DNA from: Dermabacter sp. p3-SID358
GTDB taxonomy: Bacteria; Actinomycetota; Actinomycetes; Actinomycetales; Dermabacteraceae
Direction: 5' to 3'
DNA: 61,184 nt
Assembly (NCBI RefSeq): GCF_025147465.1
Contig: NZ_JALXOZ010000014.1
Coordinates: 1 to 61,184, forward strand
Positions 53,182-61,176 of the stretch are shown piece after piece. Under the pieces are notes generated by a model. It was not told the DNA's origin and searched no databases. It worked only from the letters and a program-made list of their open reading frames with translations. Numbering within the stretch: position 1 is the stretch's first letter; each line of letters starts with the position of its first letter. The position numbers and the translations under genes are program-made.

Positions 53182-54470
53182 GCGGCCAGGCGCTCTTCTC
53201 CGGTGCTCGTGGGGCGGGGCTTTGGTGCTGAAGCCTCGTGGTGGGTGGAAATCTTCAAGGACAGCGGGGTGCGGCGGCGCCCGGTTCCGACGCTTGCAAG
53301 CACTTGTTCGTAGACCTCTTTTGCCGATTGGCCAAAGGCATCAGCCGAGAAAACCTTGGCGGCGCGATCAGTAGCGCAGGCTGCCATGCGCGCGCGCAAC
53401 GCATCATCCTCGAGGATGTCGGCGAGGCGCGCGGCGAACTGAGCCGAGTTCTCGTAGGTGTAACCCGTTTTGCCCTCGAGGATCACGCCCTCGAGGGAAT
53501 CATCCTTGCGGCACAGGAGCGGAACGCCGCACGCCATGGCTTCAATGAACGTGAGGCCCTGAGTTTCGCTAAGCGATGCGGAGACGAAAAGATCCGCCAC
53601 GCGGTAGTAGTCGGCGACTTCCTCGGGCGGGCGAAAACCGGCAAAGCGCACCATATCCCTGATGCCAAGGTGATCCACGAGATCTTCGAGCTCATTGCGC
53701 AGGGGGCCATCGCCCACGAGAACGAACACGGTGTTCGCGGGGCGCGCTTTTGCGAGGTGGCGAAGAACATCGTCCACGCTCTTTTCTTTTGCGAGGCGGC
53801 ACACCGATACGAGAATTTTTGTGTCCGAGGCGATCCCAAGTTCACGGCGTATTTCGCGACTGCGTTCAAGGTCGGCGCGCGAGTGAGCGGCGCGGAAGCG
53901 AGAAAGATCAAGACCGGTGGGGATCACGGCGATGGGCTGCGTCACTCCGTAGCCGCGCAGAAGCCTTTCCACCTTGGCCGTCGGAGTGATAACCGCACTC
54001 ACCTGCTCGCAGAACTTCTTCGAGAAGGCCGTGATCATTTTCTTGCCCATGGTCTTCGTAGGCGCGTAGTAGTGGGTGTAGTCCTCGTAAATCGTGTGAT
54101 ACGTGTGCACGATCGGGATGCGCAGGGCCTTGGCGATCGTGCGGGCCCACAGGAAGGTCGAGAACTCGCACTGTGAGTGAATGACATCCGGGTGCCACTG
54201 CTCAATTTCGCGGCGGATTCTCCGGTTTGGGAGTACCGAGATGCGAGCATGGTCGTAGAACATCGAGGCATTGAGAGAAGCGAGGCGGTAGACGCCATCG
54301 CGCGAGGACGACCTGAGGGACTCGGCGAGGGTCAAGACGCGCACGTCGCAACCGAGCATTTCGAGTTGCTTCTTGAGCGTGAGAACGCTAGTGACGACCC
54401 CATTGACAACCGGCTCATACCAGTCGGTTGTAATCAGGACCTTGAGAGGCTCTCGATCACTTCTGTGCAT
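53178..54470 (-). CDS. Glycosyltransferase family 4 (diacylglycerol glycosyltransferase type)
   Basis: 430 residues from ATG 54470 (GGAG 8 bases upstream); 54473 and 54476 are adjacent ATG alternatives. N-terminal domain ITTDWYEPVVNGVVTSVLTLKKQLE, HSQCEFSTFLWARTIAKAL and HTYHTIYEDYTHYY is typical for monoglucosyldiacylglycerol synthases; the C-terminal domain has CRLAKEKSVDDVLRHLA and SLSETQGLTFIEAMACGVPLL. Expected to add the first hexose to diacylglycerol at the inner membrane face. The 237 bases upstream, to the ATP-grasp gene, hold no gene. Confidence 0.88.
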   Translation of the reverse strand: MHRSDREPLKVLITTDWYEPVVNGVVTSVLTLKKQLEMLGCDVRVLTLAESLRSSSRDGVYRLASLNASMFYDHARISVLPNRRIRREIEQWHPDVIHSQCEFSTFLWARTIAKALRIPIVHTYHTIYEDYTHYYAPTKTMGKKMITAFSKKFCEQVSAVITPTAKVERLLRGYGVTQPIAVIPTGLDLSRFRAAHSRADLERSREIRRELGIASDTKILVSVCRLAKEKSVDDVLRHLAKARPANTVFVLVGDGPLRNELEDLVDHLGIRDMVRFAGFRPPEEVADYYRVADLFVSASLSETQGLTFIEAMACGVPLLCRKDDSLEGVILEGKTGYTYENSAQFAARLADILEDDALRARMAACATDRAAKVFSADAFGQSAKEVYEQVLASVGTGRRRTPLSLKISTHHEASAPKPRPTSTGEERLAA

Positions 54471-54676
54471 CATCATGTCTCCATCGTGAGTCGCGGAGGC
54501 CTGTGGGCACATCGGCCTTGAGGATCGACTCGATCATCCTCGAGACTGAGAAACCATACCCGCGGGGCTGAAGTCTCGCTCCTGAGCGATGCTCGAAACC
54601 CGCAGGGTGCGGATGCGCGGCCACAACACTTCGCCCTTCGAGACTATGTGCCGCGTGGGGGAGTGCGGCGAACGCC

Positions 54677-54708
54677 ACCCCGGAGTTTTCCCGGAAAAGC
54701 CCCGGGGT
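54677..54708 (-). terminator. Hairpin at the end of the ATP-grasp gene
   Basis: ACCCCGG (54677-54683) pairs with CCGGGGT (54702-54708), with an inner TTTTC/GAAAA stem. It touches the stop codon of the ATP-grasp gene. No T-tract follows. Confidence 0.5.
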
Positions 54709-55961
54709 TAGAAACCGTTTGCCGAAGGGCGCGGGTAGTGCTGAGCGAATTTCTTGACTTGATTGAGGAGCGCGAGGGCCACATAAGCGCGGCGCCGCGA
54801 GCCTTCCACCGGCGATGCAAGGGGGTTAGTGCGCCTCGAGCGTGGAATTTGACGAACGCGAGACTTCAGTACGGGGTCGATGATGTATCGCATCAAGAGA
54901 GGGCGGGGAACGACCGAGTAAAGAATGCCGCTATCGGCCTCGAGTCGCGGGAGTCGCGCGTGATCGACCGTATCGGTGACGATGGCTTTCGCGACGTTGG
55001 CACCGGCGGCGGTCATGTAGTAGTTATTTCGCCCGATGCGGGGGTTCACTTCGAAAAATTTGCCAGTCCCATCGCGCGGGTCAACTTTGATGTCGAAGTT
55101 AGCGAAGCCTCGGTAGCCGCTTGTGGAAAGAAAACTGACGGCGTGGTCGAAGAGATCTCCAAGATCGGCAGTCACCATTGCGCACGGGTTTCCTAGTGCC
55201 CCCGGTGTGTGCTCCTCAAGGAGCACCTGGGCTCCACCGAGAAGTGTGACTTCTCCAGTGGAATCCACGTACGCCGTCACCGATCGCATGCACGTGTCGT
55301 CGCCGGGAATCATTTCTTGAACGACGAACCGATCGTTGAAGCCCGCGTTATCGAGTGTGCGAACGAGCTCTTCGAGCTCGCTCAAGGCTTTGAGTGAGTA
55401 GACCTTTCGCTTGCCTTCAAAGTGGAGGTGCGCATATGCGGCGGATGAGGCAGTCTTCGCAACGATGGGAAACTCGAACGGGATCTCGGGAATGACGGGA
55501 GTGCCGTCACTCCCTCGGTGCTCCGGTCGAAAATCGATCGTGAGCGTTCGAGGAGTGGGAATCGATGCGGTAGCGCACAGCTTTGCAAACTCAGCCTTAT
55601 CCGACACCTGCTCCATCACCTCCGCCGTCAGGGTGGGAAGGATGTACCACTTCTCGAGAAGCGAACGGTTGTCGTTGAGCAATTTGACGAGCCAGTCCGC
55701 ATTTGGGAGGACGAGAATCGGCAAATCGGGTTTGGTGGCCTTTTTCTCCTTGCCCACGCGAATGAGCTCCGCAAGGAGATCTGCTTCAGTCCCCTCGGCC
55801 CCCACGGGGCGGTTCTCGAGAATGCGGGAATGTGCAACCGGGCCGGCGATCACGCGCGAAACCACGGTTGACGTGACCGCATATTCCTCGTGGAAGGCCC
55901 TTGCGAGCCCATAGATCCCGATATCGCCCCCGAGGAGGACTACGTCAAAGTGTGGTGTCAC
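54708..55961 (-). CDS. ATP-grasp carboxylate-amine ligase (possible D-aspartate/peptidoglycan cross-bridge ligase)
   Basis: 417 residues, GTG 55961 with AGGAG 6 bases upstream. N-terminal VLLGGDIGIYGLARAFHEEYAVTS is like the start of the D-aspartate ligase group of enterococci; the ATP-grasp core has FPIVAKTAS (ATP lysine), FVVQEMIPGDDTCMRSVTAYVD and FANFDIKVDPRDG followed by FFEVNPRIGRNNYY (magnesium Glu/Asn). A basic C-terminal tail follows. The group joins an amino acid to a peptide or amine carboxylate. Cross-bridge synthesis is an inference; it could also act on a lipid or metabolite. Divergent from the creatinine locus. Confidence 0.78.
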   Translation of the reverse strand: MTPHFDVVLLGGDIGIYGLARAFHEEYAVTSTVVSRVIAGPVAHSRILENRPVGAEGTEADLLAELIRVGKEKKATKPDLPILVLPNADWLVKLLNDNRSLLEKWYILPTLTAEVMEQVSDKAEFAKLCATASIPTPRTLTIDFRPEHRGSDGTPVIPEIPFEFPIVAKTASSAAYAHLHFEGKRKVYSLKALSELEELVRTLDNAGFNDRFVVQEMIPGDDTCMRSVTAYVDSTGEVTLLGGAQVLLEEHTPGALGNPCAMVTADLGDLFDHAVSFLSTSGYRGFANFDIKVDPRDGTGKFFEVNPRIGRNNYYMTAAGANVAKAIVTDTVDHARLPRLEADSGILYSVVPRPLLMRYIIDPVLKSRVRQIPRSRRTNPLASPVEGSRRRAYVALALLNQVKKFAQHYPRPSANGF

Positions 55962-56299
55962 GTGGGACTCCTGGTCGTTCGTTGTCGGCAGTGATGCATG
56001 GACCGAGCCAGTTTAGTGGAGCGTTTTGTGCGGCTCTCAATTTTGTTCGTCGAAAGTGTCTGGAGCATGTCAGTGACATTTTCAGAGAACAGGTGCATAC
56101 TGGTAATGCAACAGGGTTGCCGAGAATGCAACCGAGGATGCAACTATGCAAGTTGTGTACTCGATGCTCCTCGTGCCGCAGCCGGGATGTCCGGCCGCAC
56201 CGATCGCGCGATGCTCAGCGCAGCCCATCCGCGCGATCGCCCCTACGCAGCGCTGCGTACCGATCCGCGAAAACCTCGCGTGAGCCAAAGGAGAAATCC
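55962..56299 (+). promoter_or_regulatory. Creatinine-operon control region with TGCAAC repeat array
   Basis: 338 bases without a gene. Promoter candidate on the plus strand: GTGACA (56073-56078), 17 bases, CATACT (56096-56101). The palindrome ATGTCA-G-TGACAT (56067-56079) covers the -35. From 56106 on come ATGCAAC at 56106, 56126 and 56138, ATGCAAG at 56146, and inverted pairs GGTTGC-N7-GCAACC (56115-56133) and CAACT-N5-AGTTG (56141-56155). The leader before creatinase is about 190 bases. The IclR protein at 60376 is the likely binder. Confidence 0.6.
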
Positions 56300-57547
56300 A
56301 TGACTGAGAAGCCCGCTACCTCCGTATCCGAACTCGAAGCTCTCAAGACCATCCAGAACGGCGAAAAGCAGAAGCTCACCTTCTCCGATGCCGAAATGGA
56401 GCGCCGGATCAACGGCCTTCGCGACATCATGGCGGTAAAAGACCTTGACGCCGTTGTTCTCACGAGCTTCCACGGCATCAAGTACTACTCCGACTTCCTC
56501 TTCACGTACTTCGGGCGCCACTACGCCTTCGTCGTGACGCAGGAAAGCACGTGCACGATTTCCGCAAACATAGACGCGGGGATGCCGTGGCGCACGAGCT
56601 ACGGCGACAACATCGTGTATACCGACTGGAACCGTGACAACTACTACGAAGGCATCCGGGAAGCTTTGCGCCGCGCGGGCGTCACCGCAAAGCGCGTTGG
56701 CGTCGAGGACGATTCGCTTCCCACCCTTCTTCGTGGCCGTCTCGAAAACGCTCTGAACGGCGCGGAGCTTGTTGATATCTCGCTCGAGTCGATGCGACAG
56801 CGAATGGTCAAGAGTGCCGAGGAGATTGAGGTCATCAAGCACGGTGCACGTATCGCAGATCTCGGCGGCGACGCGATCCGCGAGGCCATCCGACCAGGCG
56901 TCACCGAATACGAAGTTGCGCTCGCGGGCACCGAGGCGATGGTGCATGAAATCGCGAAGACCTTCCCGCACCGCGAGGTGCGCGATACGTGGGTGTGGTT
57001 CCAGTCGGGGATCAATACCGATGGTGCGCACAACTGGCCGACAACCCGCAAGCTCGAGGCTGGCGACATCCTCTCGCTTAACTGCTTCCCGATGACGTCG
57101 GGCTACTACACCGCTCTCGAGCGCACCCTCTTCGTGGGAGAGCCGAGCCCCGAGGCTCGTCGCTACTGGGACATTAACGTTGAAGTTCATGAGGCGGGCC
57201 TCGAGCTCATCAAGCCGGGTGCGGTATGTAAAGACATCGCTGCCGAACTCAACAAGATCTATGTCGATTACGGACTTCTTCCGAACCGTACGTTCGGCTA
57301 CGGCCACTCGTTTGGCGTGCTTTCGCACTACTACGGTCGTGAGGCGGGTCTCGAGCTTCGCGAGGACATCGAGACCGTGATCGAGCCCGGCATGGTCGTT
57401 TCTATGGAACCCATGATCACGATTCCGGAAGGCCAGCCGGGCGCTGGCGGCTACCGTGAGCACGACATCGTCGTGGTGGGTGAGGACTCGACGGAGGACA
57501 TCACGAAGTTCCCGTACGGCCCGGACAAGAACATCATCCCGGCCTGA
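56300..57547 (+). CDS. Creatinase (creatine amidinohydrolase)
   Basis: 415 residues, ATG 56300 with AAAGGAG 6 bases upstream. Hydrolyses creatine to sarcosine and urea. Similar to Pseudomonas putida creatinase over its length: SFHGIKYYSDFLFTYFGRHYA, ISANIDAGMPWR, TDWNRDNYY, FQSGINTDGAHNW, SLNCFPM and GYGHSFGVLSHYYGREAGLEL. The catalytic His232 corresponds to His244; Glu262, Glu358 and His376 correspond to Glu274, Glu370 and His388. The pita-bread fold is shared with M24 aminopeptidases, but this many creatinase-specific residues make a peptidase unlikely. First gene of a creatinine catabolic run. Confidence 0.95.
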   Translation: MTEKPATSVSELEALKTIQNGEKQKLTFSDAEMERRINGLRDIMAVKDLDAVVLTSFHGIKYYSDFLFTYFGRHYAFVVTQESTCTISANIDAGMPWRTSYGDNIVYTDWNRDNYYEGIREALRRAGVTAKRVGVEDDSLPTLLRGRLENALNGAELVDISLESMRQRMVKSAEEIEVIKHGARIADLGGDAIREAIRPGVTEYEVALAGTEAMVHEIAKTFPHREVRDTWVWFQSGINTDGAHNWPTTRKLEAGDILSLNCFPMTSGYYTALERTLFVGEPSPEARRYWDINVEVHEAGLELIKPGAVCKDIAAELNKIYVDYGLLPNRTFGYGHSFGVLSHYYGREAGLELREDIETVIEPGMVVSMEPMITIPEGQPGAGGYREHDIVVVGEDSTEDITKFPYGPDKNIIPA

Positions 57548-57569
57548 GGTCTCGCATTGTGAGCAACAC

Positions 57570-57615
57570 GCGGCGCGGCAACCGCCTGGAGGTCGCGCCG
57601 CCTAGGCTCTTTTCG
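57570..57615 (+). terminator. Possible attenuating terminator between creatinase and creatininase
   Basis: GCGGCGCG (57570-57577) pairs with CGCGCCGC (57594-57601) across a 16-base loop, and CTCTTTTCG follows within 15 bases. It lies in the 117-base gap between two genes of the same run, so it may lower expression of the downstream genes. Confidence 0.4.
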
Positions 57616-57664
57616 TCAGTTGTGCTCGAAACTCTTTGTCCCTCCCCGTCACCAGGAGCTGACC

Positions 57665-58507
57665 GTGGTAATCGACCCGACTATCTTCGACGCTGCCGTT
57701 TCCCCGAATCCCGAACGAGACCTCCCCGTCACTGCAGCACCCGATTACGCTTCGTGGTGCGAAAAGCGTTCCGTCGTTCTCATCCCCGTGGGCGCCCTCG
57801 AACAGCACGGCCCGCATATGCCTCTTGGAACCGATGCGCTCCTCTCGCACGCCGTGGCGCGCGGGGCATGCGACCTCACGAACGCCAAAGCCAATACTGA
57901 AAATGGTTCGGTCAAGGTCGCGCAGCCTTTCGTCTACGGCTACAAATCGCAGCAGAAATCCGGCGGCGGTCATCACCTACCGGGCACGATTAGCCTCGAT
58001 GCCCAGACCCTCACGAGCTACGCGCGCGACATTACGCGCGGCTTTCTCGCGCAGGGCGTGAGCAGCGTCGTCTTCGTGAATGGTCACTATGAGAACTACC
58101 AATTTCTCTACGAAGGCGTGGACCTCGCATTGCGAGATCTCGGGATCTCTGAGAGAAGTACGCAAAACGTGCTTTTGCTGAGCTACTGGGACTACGTGGA
58201 CGAGGCGACGCTCGCGAAGGTTTATCCCGACGGTTTCCCCGGATGGGACATCGAACACGGTGGTGTCCTCGAAACCGCCCTCATGATGCGCCTGTACCCG
58301 AGCGTCGTGAATGAAGCTGCGATGGTCGACCACCCCGCGGCTGATCTTCCGCGTTTCGATCGGCTCCCCGCGGTCCCCGAACGCACACCCGCAACGGGCT
58401 GCCTCTCGTCGCCGCGAGGAGCGAGCCGCGAAAAAGGGGAGTGGCTCTTTAGCGCCGCGGCTTCCGCGATTGCCTCCGATCTGCTCCACGAATTGAACCT
58501 CACCTAA
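57665..58507 (+). CDS. Creatininase (creatinine amidohydrolase)
   Basis: 280 residues, GTG 57665 with AGGAG 6 bases upstream. Opens the creatinine ring to give creatine. Metal ligands of the P. putida enzyme are all present: Glu46 and His48 in GALEQHG, Asp57 in GTDALLS, and His141/Glu143 in VNGHYEN. The segment GYKSQQKSGGGHHLPG and GWDIEHGGVLETALM are creatininase-specific, separating it from other members of the amidohydrolase family. Supplies the creatinase encoded upstream. Confidence 0.95.
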   Translation: MVIDPTIFDAAVSPNPERDLPVTAAPDYASWCEKRSVVLIPVGALEQHGPHMPLGTDALLSHAVARGACDLTNAKANTENGSVKVAQPFVYGYKSQQKSGGGHHLPGTISLDAQTLTSYARDITRGFLAQGVSSVVFVNGHYENYQFLYEGVDLALRDLGISERSTQNVLLLSYWDYVDEATLAKVYPDGFPGWDIEHGGVLETALMMRLYPSVVNEAAMVDHPAADLPRFDRLPAVPERTPATGCLSSPRGASREKGEWLFSAAASAIASDLLHELNLT

Positions 58508-58545
58508 GGGCACGCAAGCGCCCGCCCTCAACGAAGGATAGAACT

Positions 58546-60300
58546 ATGCCCCGACCGAGAAAGCCCGAACCGGATCAGGCAGGGCCCGAGCATAAGCTCG
58601 ACGAACCGAGTACACAGACCACCGAGGTGCAGTTGCCTCGCTTCCGAGGTTCGATCATTCCCCCGATCGATTCGCTCATCATCAAGGCGCTCCCTCCCAT
58701 CCTGATCGTGTGCGTCGTGATCGCAGTCGTCGTGAATCCGGGCGGCACCGCGAAAGTCATTGACGGGCTGCGCACGCACATCACCGGGGGCTGGACCTGG
58801 TACTTCGTCGCCTACTCGGTGCTCGCGGTCGCACTGTGCGTGTGGCTGACGTTCTCCAAACTCGGCAAGGTGCGCCTCGGCGGCCCGAAGGCGAAGCCCG
58901 AGCATTCGGCTTTCGCGTGGTACTCGATGCTCTTTGCATGCGGTCAGGGCATCGGCCTCATCTTCTGGTCGCTCGCGCAGCCCATCATGATGAAGGAGGA
59001 TTCGGCGATCCTCCCGATCACGGGCAACCCGGGCGAGAGTGGCATTGTGTGGACGTACTTCCACTGGGGCTTCACGGCGTGGGCGATCTACGGCGGTATT
59101 GCCGCGTGTCTCGCGTATTCACACCACAACCTTGGCAAGACCCTCACCTTCAGGGAAGCAACCGTCGATATTCTTCCCAAGCCGGCCCAGCGCCCCGCGG
59201 GTGTCGTGATCGAGATGCTCGCGATCGTCGCGACCGTGCTTGGTCTCGCGACGAGCTTCTCGTTCGCCGCCATCCAGTTCTCCTCGGGCCTCAGCTCGCT
59301 CACGAGCCTCGAAAGCGGGAACACGGTGTGGCTCGTCGTCATCGCCGTGTTCGCGGTGTTCGCGGCGTTTTCGGCCTTCATGGGCGTGGACAAAGGCATG
59401 AAGCGCATCTCTGAAGTCAACACGATTCTCTCGGTCGTTCTCGTGCTCGGCGTACTTCTTTTCGGCCCCACGGTCTACATCCTCTCGAATCTCGTACAGA
59501 CCTCGGGAAGCTTCATCAACAATTTCCTCTCCATGAGCTTCTTTACGGCGCCCGAGCTCACGATGACTCCGATTAATAACTGGCAAGACAGCTGGAACGG
59601 TTGGTGGACCGTGTTCATCTGGTGCTGGGTGATCGCGTTCAGCCCCTTCGTTGCGGGCTTCATCGCGCGCATTTCGCGCGGCCGCACGATTCGCGAGTTC
59701 GTCGTGGGCGTCACGATCGTGCCCTCGATCATCGTTATGATCTGGGTGGGCATCATTGCCTCGGCAGGCATGTTCTACGACGAAAAGAGCGGCGGTGCCG
59801 TCACGAAAGCCGTGGGTATCGATAACGCCGCGGGCCTCTTCGAGATGCTCGGCATGATCCCCTACATCGGCACGATCCTCATCATCGTGGCGACCGTTCT
59901 CGTGGGCACCTACTATGTAACGTCGCTCGATTCCGGCACGTATGCGCTCGCCGAGTTTGTGAATGCGCCAAAGAAGGCAAGCAGTGCTTTCAGGGTCGTG
60001 CTCGTGGTGTCGATCGCCGTCGTCGCGATCGTGCTGCTCTCTCTCGGCTCCGATTCGGTCGTGGATACGGTCCAGACGGGCACGATCATTGGCGCCTTCC
60101 CGTTCTCGTTCGTCGTGTTGCTCATGATCATTAACCTGTTCAGGCGCCTGCGTCATCGCGACCGCGAAACGCGTCTACTCGAGCGCGAGGTGAATGACCC
60201 CGAGGTTCGGCCGGAGGACTTCACGGTCGACGAACACGGTCTTCCGCTACCGCCGGAAGAGATCCCCGATAACATTCCGGGCCTTCCCGAGAAGGAATAA
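58546..60300 (+). CDS. BCCT family transporter
   Basis: 584 residues, ATG 58546 with GAAGGATAG upstream. Twelve spans expected. Family marks: GGWTWYFVAYSVLAVALCVWLTFSKLGKVRLG, ACGQGIGLIFWSLAQP, FHWGFTAWAIY and the signature WTVFIWCWVIAFSPFVAGFIARISRGRT. BCCT proteins carry betaine, choline, carnitine and similar N-methylated zwitterions. Position after creatininase suggests creatinine, creatine or sarcosine as substrate. SDSGTYALAEF replaces the usual serine/threonine run of the substrate path, seen as SLDSGTYALAEF here. Acidic C-terminal tail. Confidence 0.9.
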   Translation: MPRPRKPEPDQAGPEHKLDEPSTQTTEVQLPRFRGSIIPPIDSLIIKALPPILIVCVVIAVVVNPGGTAKVIDGLRTHITGGWTWYFVAYSVLAVALCVWLTFSKLGKVRLGGPKAKPEHSAFAWYSMLFACGQGIGLIFWSLAQPIMMKEDSAILPITGNPGESGIVWTYFHWGFTAWAIYGGIAACLAYSHHNLGKTLTFREATVDILPKPAQRPAGVVIEMLAIVATVLGLATSFSFAAIQFSSGLSSLTSLESGNTVWLVVIAVFAVFAAFSAFMGVDKGMKRISEVNTILSVVLVLGVLLFGPTVYILSNLVQTSGSFINNFLSMSFFTAPELTMTPINNWQDSWNGWWTVFIWCWVIAFSPFVAGFIARISRGRTIREFVVGVTIVPSIIVMIWVGIIASAGMFYDEKSGGAVTKAVGIDNAAGLFEMLGMIPYIGTILIIVATVLVGTYYVTSLDSGTYALAEFVNAPKKASSAFRVVLVVSIAVVAIVLLSLGSDSVVDTVQTGTIIGAFPFSFVVLLMIINLFRRLRHRDRETRLLEREVNDPEVRPEDFTVDEHGLPLPPEEIPDNIPGLPEKE

Positions 60301-60322
60301 CGCTCGTCACAGTATCGGCGAA

Positions 60323-60347
60323 GGGCCCCCGCTTTGTGCGGGGGCCC
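60323..60347 (+). terminator. Terminator after the BCCT gene
   Basis: Perfect 10-bp stem GGGCCCCCGC (60323-60332) with GCGGGGGCCC (60338-60347), loop TTTGT. No T-tract. It would separate the catabolic run from the IclR gene. Confidence 0.75.
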
Positions 60348-60375
60348 CACGCGTGATGATTAGCATGGAGCCGTC

Positions 60376-61176
60376 ATGACGAAAGAGACCACAAATAGGG
60401 CGCCTCAAGCACCGCGCTCAAACTCCACCATTTCGACCGTCGCGGCGATCCTTCGCTGCTTCACCGTCAACGAGCCCGAATGCGGCGTCACCGACATTGC
60501 CGATGCCGTCGGACTCCACAAATCAAGCGTTTCTCGCACCCTTCGCACGCTCGAAGCCGAGCGTATGGTCTCCCAGAACCCCGAGACCAAAAAATACCGG
60601 TTGAGCTGGGGGTTGCTCTCGATCGTTGGGCCACTTCTCTCGCATCTTGATTTGCGCTCTCTCGCGTACCCGATCATGAAGGACCTCGTTGCCGATACTG
60701 GCGAAACCGTGTCCCTGTGCGTTTTCGATGGCGTGGAGGCGATCGTGGTCGAACAGGTGCAGGGTACCCAGATGATCCGCCACGTGACCCCGATCGGCAC
60801 GCGCTACCTCTCGCTCGAGCACGCGACCGTGCGCGTTTTTCATGCGTGGCGCGGGGGAGAGGCTGGCCTCAAAACCGAAGGGATCCGGGAGGCCCAGCCC
60901 GAAGCGATTGGTTGGGATGAGGAGCGCTACGAGCAGACGCTCGAGGAGATCCGCGAAAGTCTCGTCGCGGTCAATGACCGCGACTCGAACAACGATGAGA
61001 TCGGCATCGCGAGCCCCATTTTTGATCACAGGGGCGGAATCGTCGGGGCTCTCCTTCTCGCTGCACCGGCATTTCGCACGCCGCGCGAGCGCATCGACGT
61101 GCTCGCGCCCGCTGTACGCGCGGCCGCTGAGAAAGCCGGTCGAGTTATGGGATTTACGCCCGAAAACTTCCGTTAA
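60376..61176 (+). CDS. IclR family transcriptional regulator
   Basis: 266 residues, ATG 60376 with GGAG 5 bases upstream. Winged helix (about 18-80: STVAAILRCFTVNEPECGVTDIADAVGLHKSSVSRTLRTLEAE) then the IclR effector domain (about 100-260), with YPIMKDLVADTGETVSLCVFDG, GTRYLSLEHATVRVFHAW and IASPIFDHRGGIVGALLLAAP. Same strand as and directly after the creatinine genes, so probably their regulator, sensing creatine, creatinine or sarcosine. A TAGCAT box 9 bases before the start suggests its own weak promoter. Confidence 0.92.
   Translation: MTKETTNRAPQAPRSNSTISTVAAILRCFTVNEPECGVTDIADAVGLHKSSVSRTLRTLEAERMVSQNPETKKYRLSWGLLSIVGPLLSHLDLRSLAYPIMKDLVADTGETVSLCVFDGVEAIVVEQVQGTQMIRHVTPIGTRYLSLEHATVRVFHAWRGGEAGLKTEGIREAQPEAIGWDEERYEQTLEEIRESLVAVNDRDSNNDEIGIASPIFDHRGGIVGALLLAAPAFRTPRERIDVLAPAVRAAAEKAGRVMGFTPENFR

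Noticed and set aside
54457..54678. Small minus-strand frame of 73 codons upstream of the glycosyltransferase gene
   Set aside because: Overlaps the start of the glycosyltransferase gene, has no ribosome site and a low-complexity His/Arg/Ala composition.
56106..56152. CRISPR-like reading of the ATGCAAC repeats
   Set aside because: Units of 7 bases with spacing 8-20 are far too short for CRISPR; position before an operon points to operators.
56300..57547. Annotation as Xaa-Pro aminopeptidase (M24)
   Set aside because: Same fold, but the creatinase residues corresponding to His232, Glu262, Glu358 and His376 and long creatinase-specific segments are present, and creatininase is next door.
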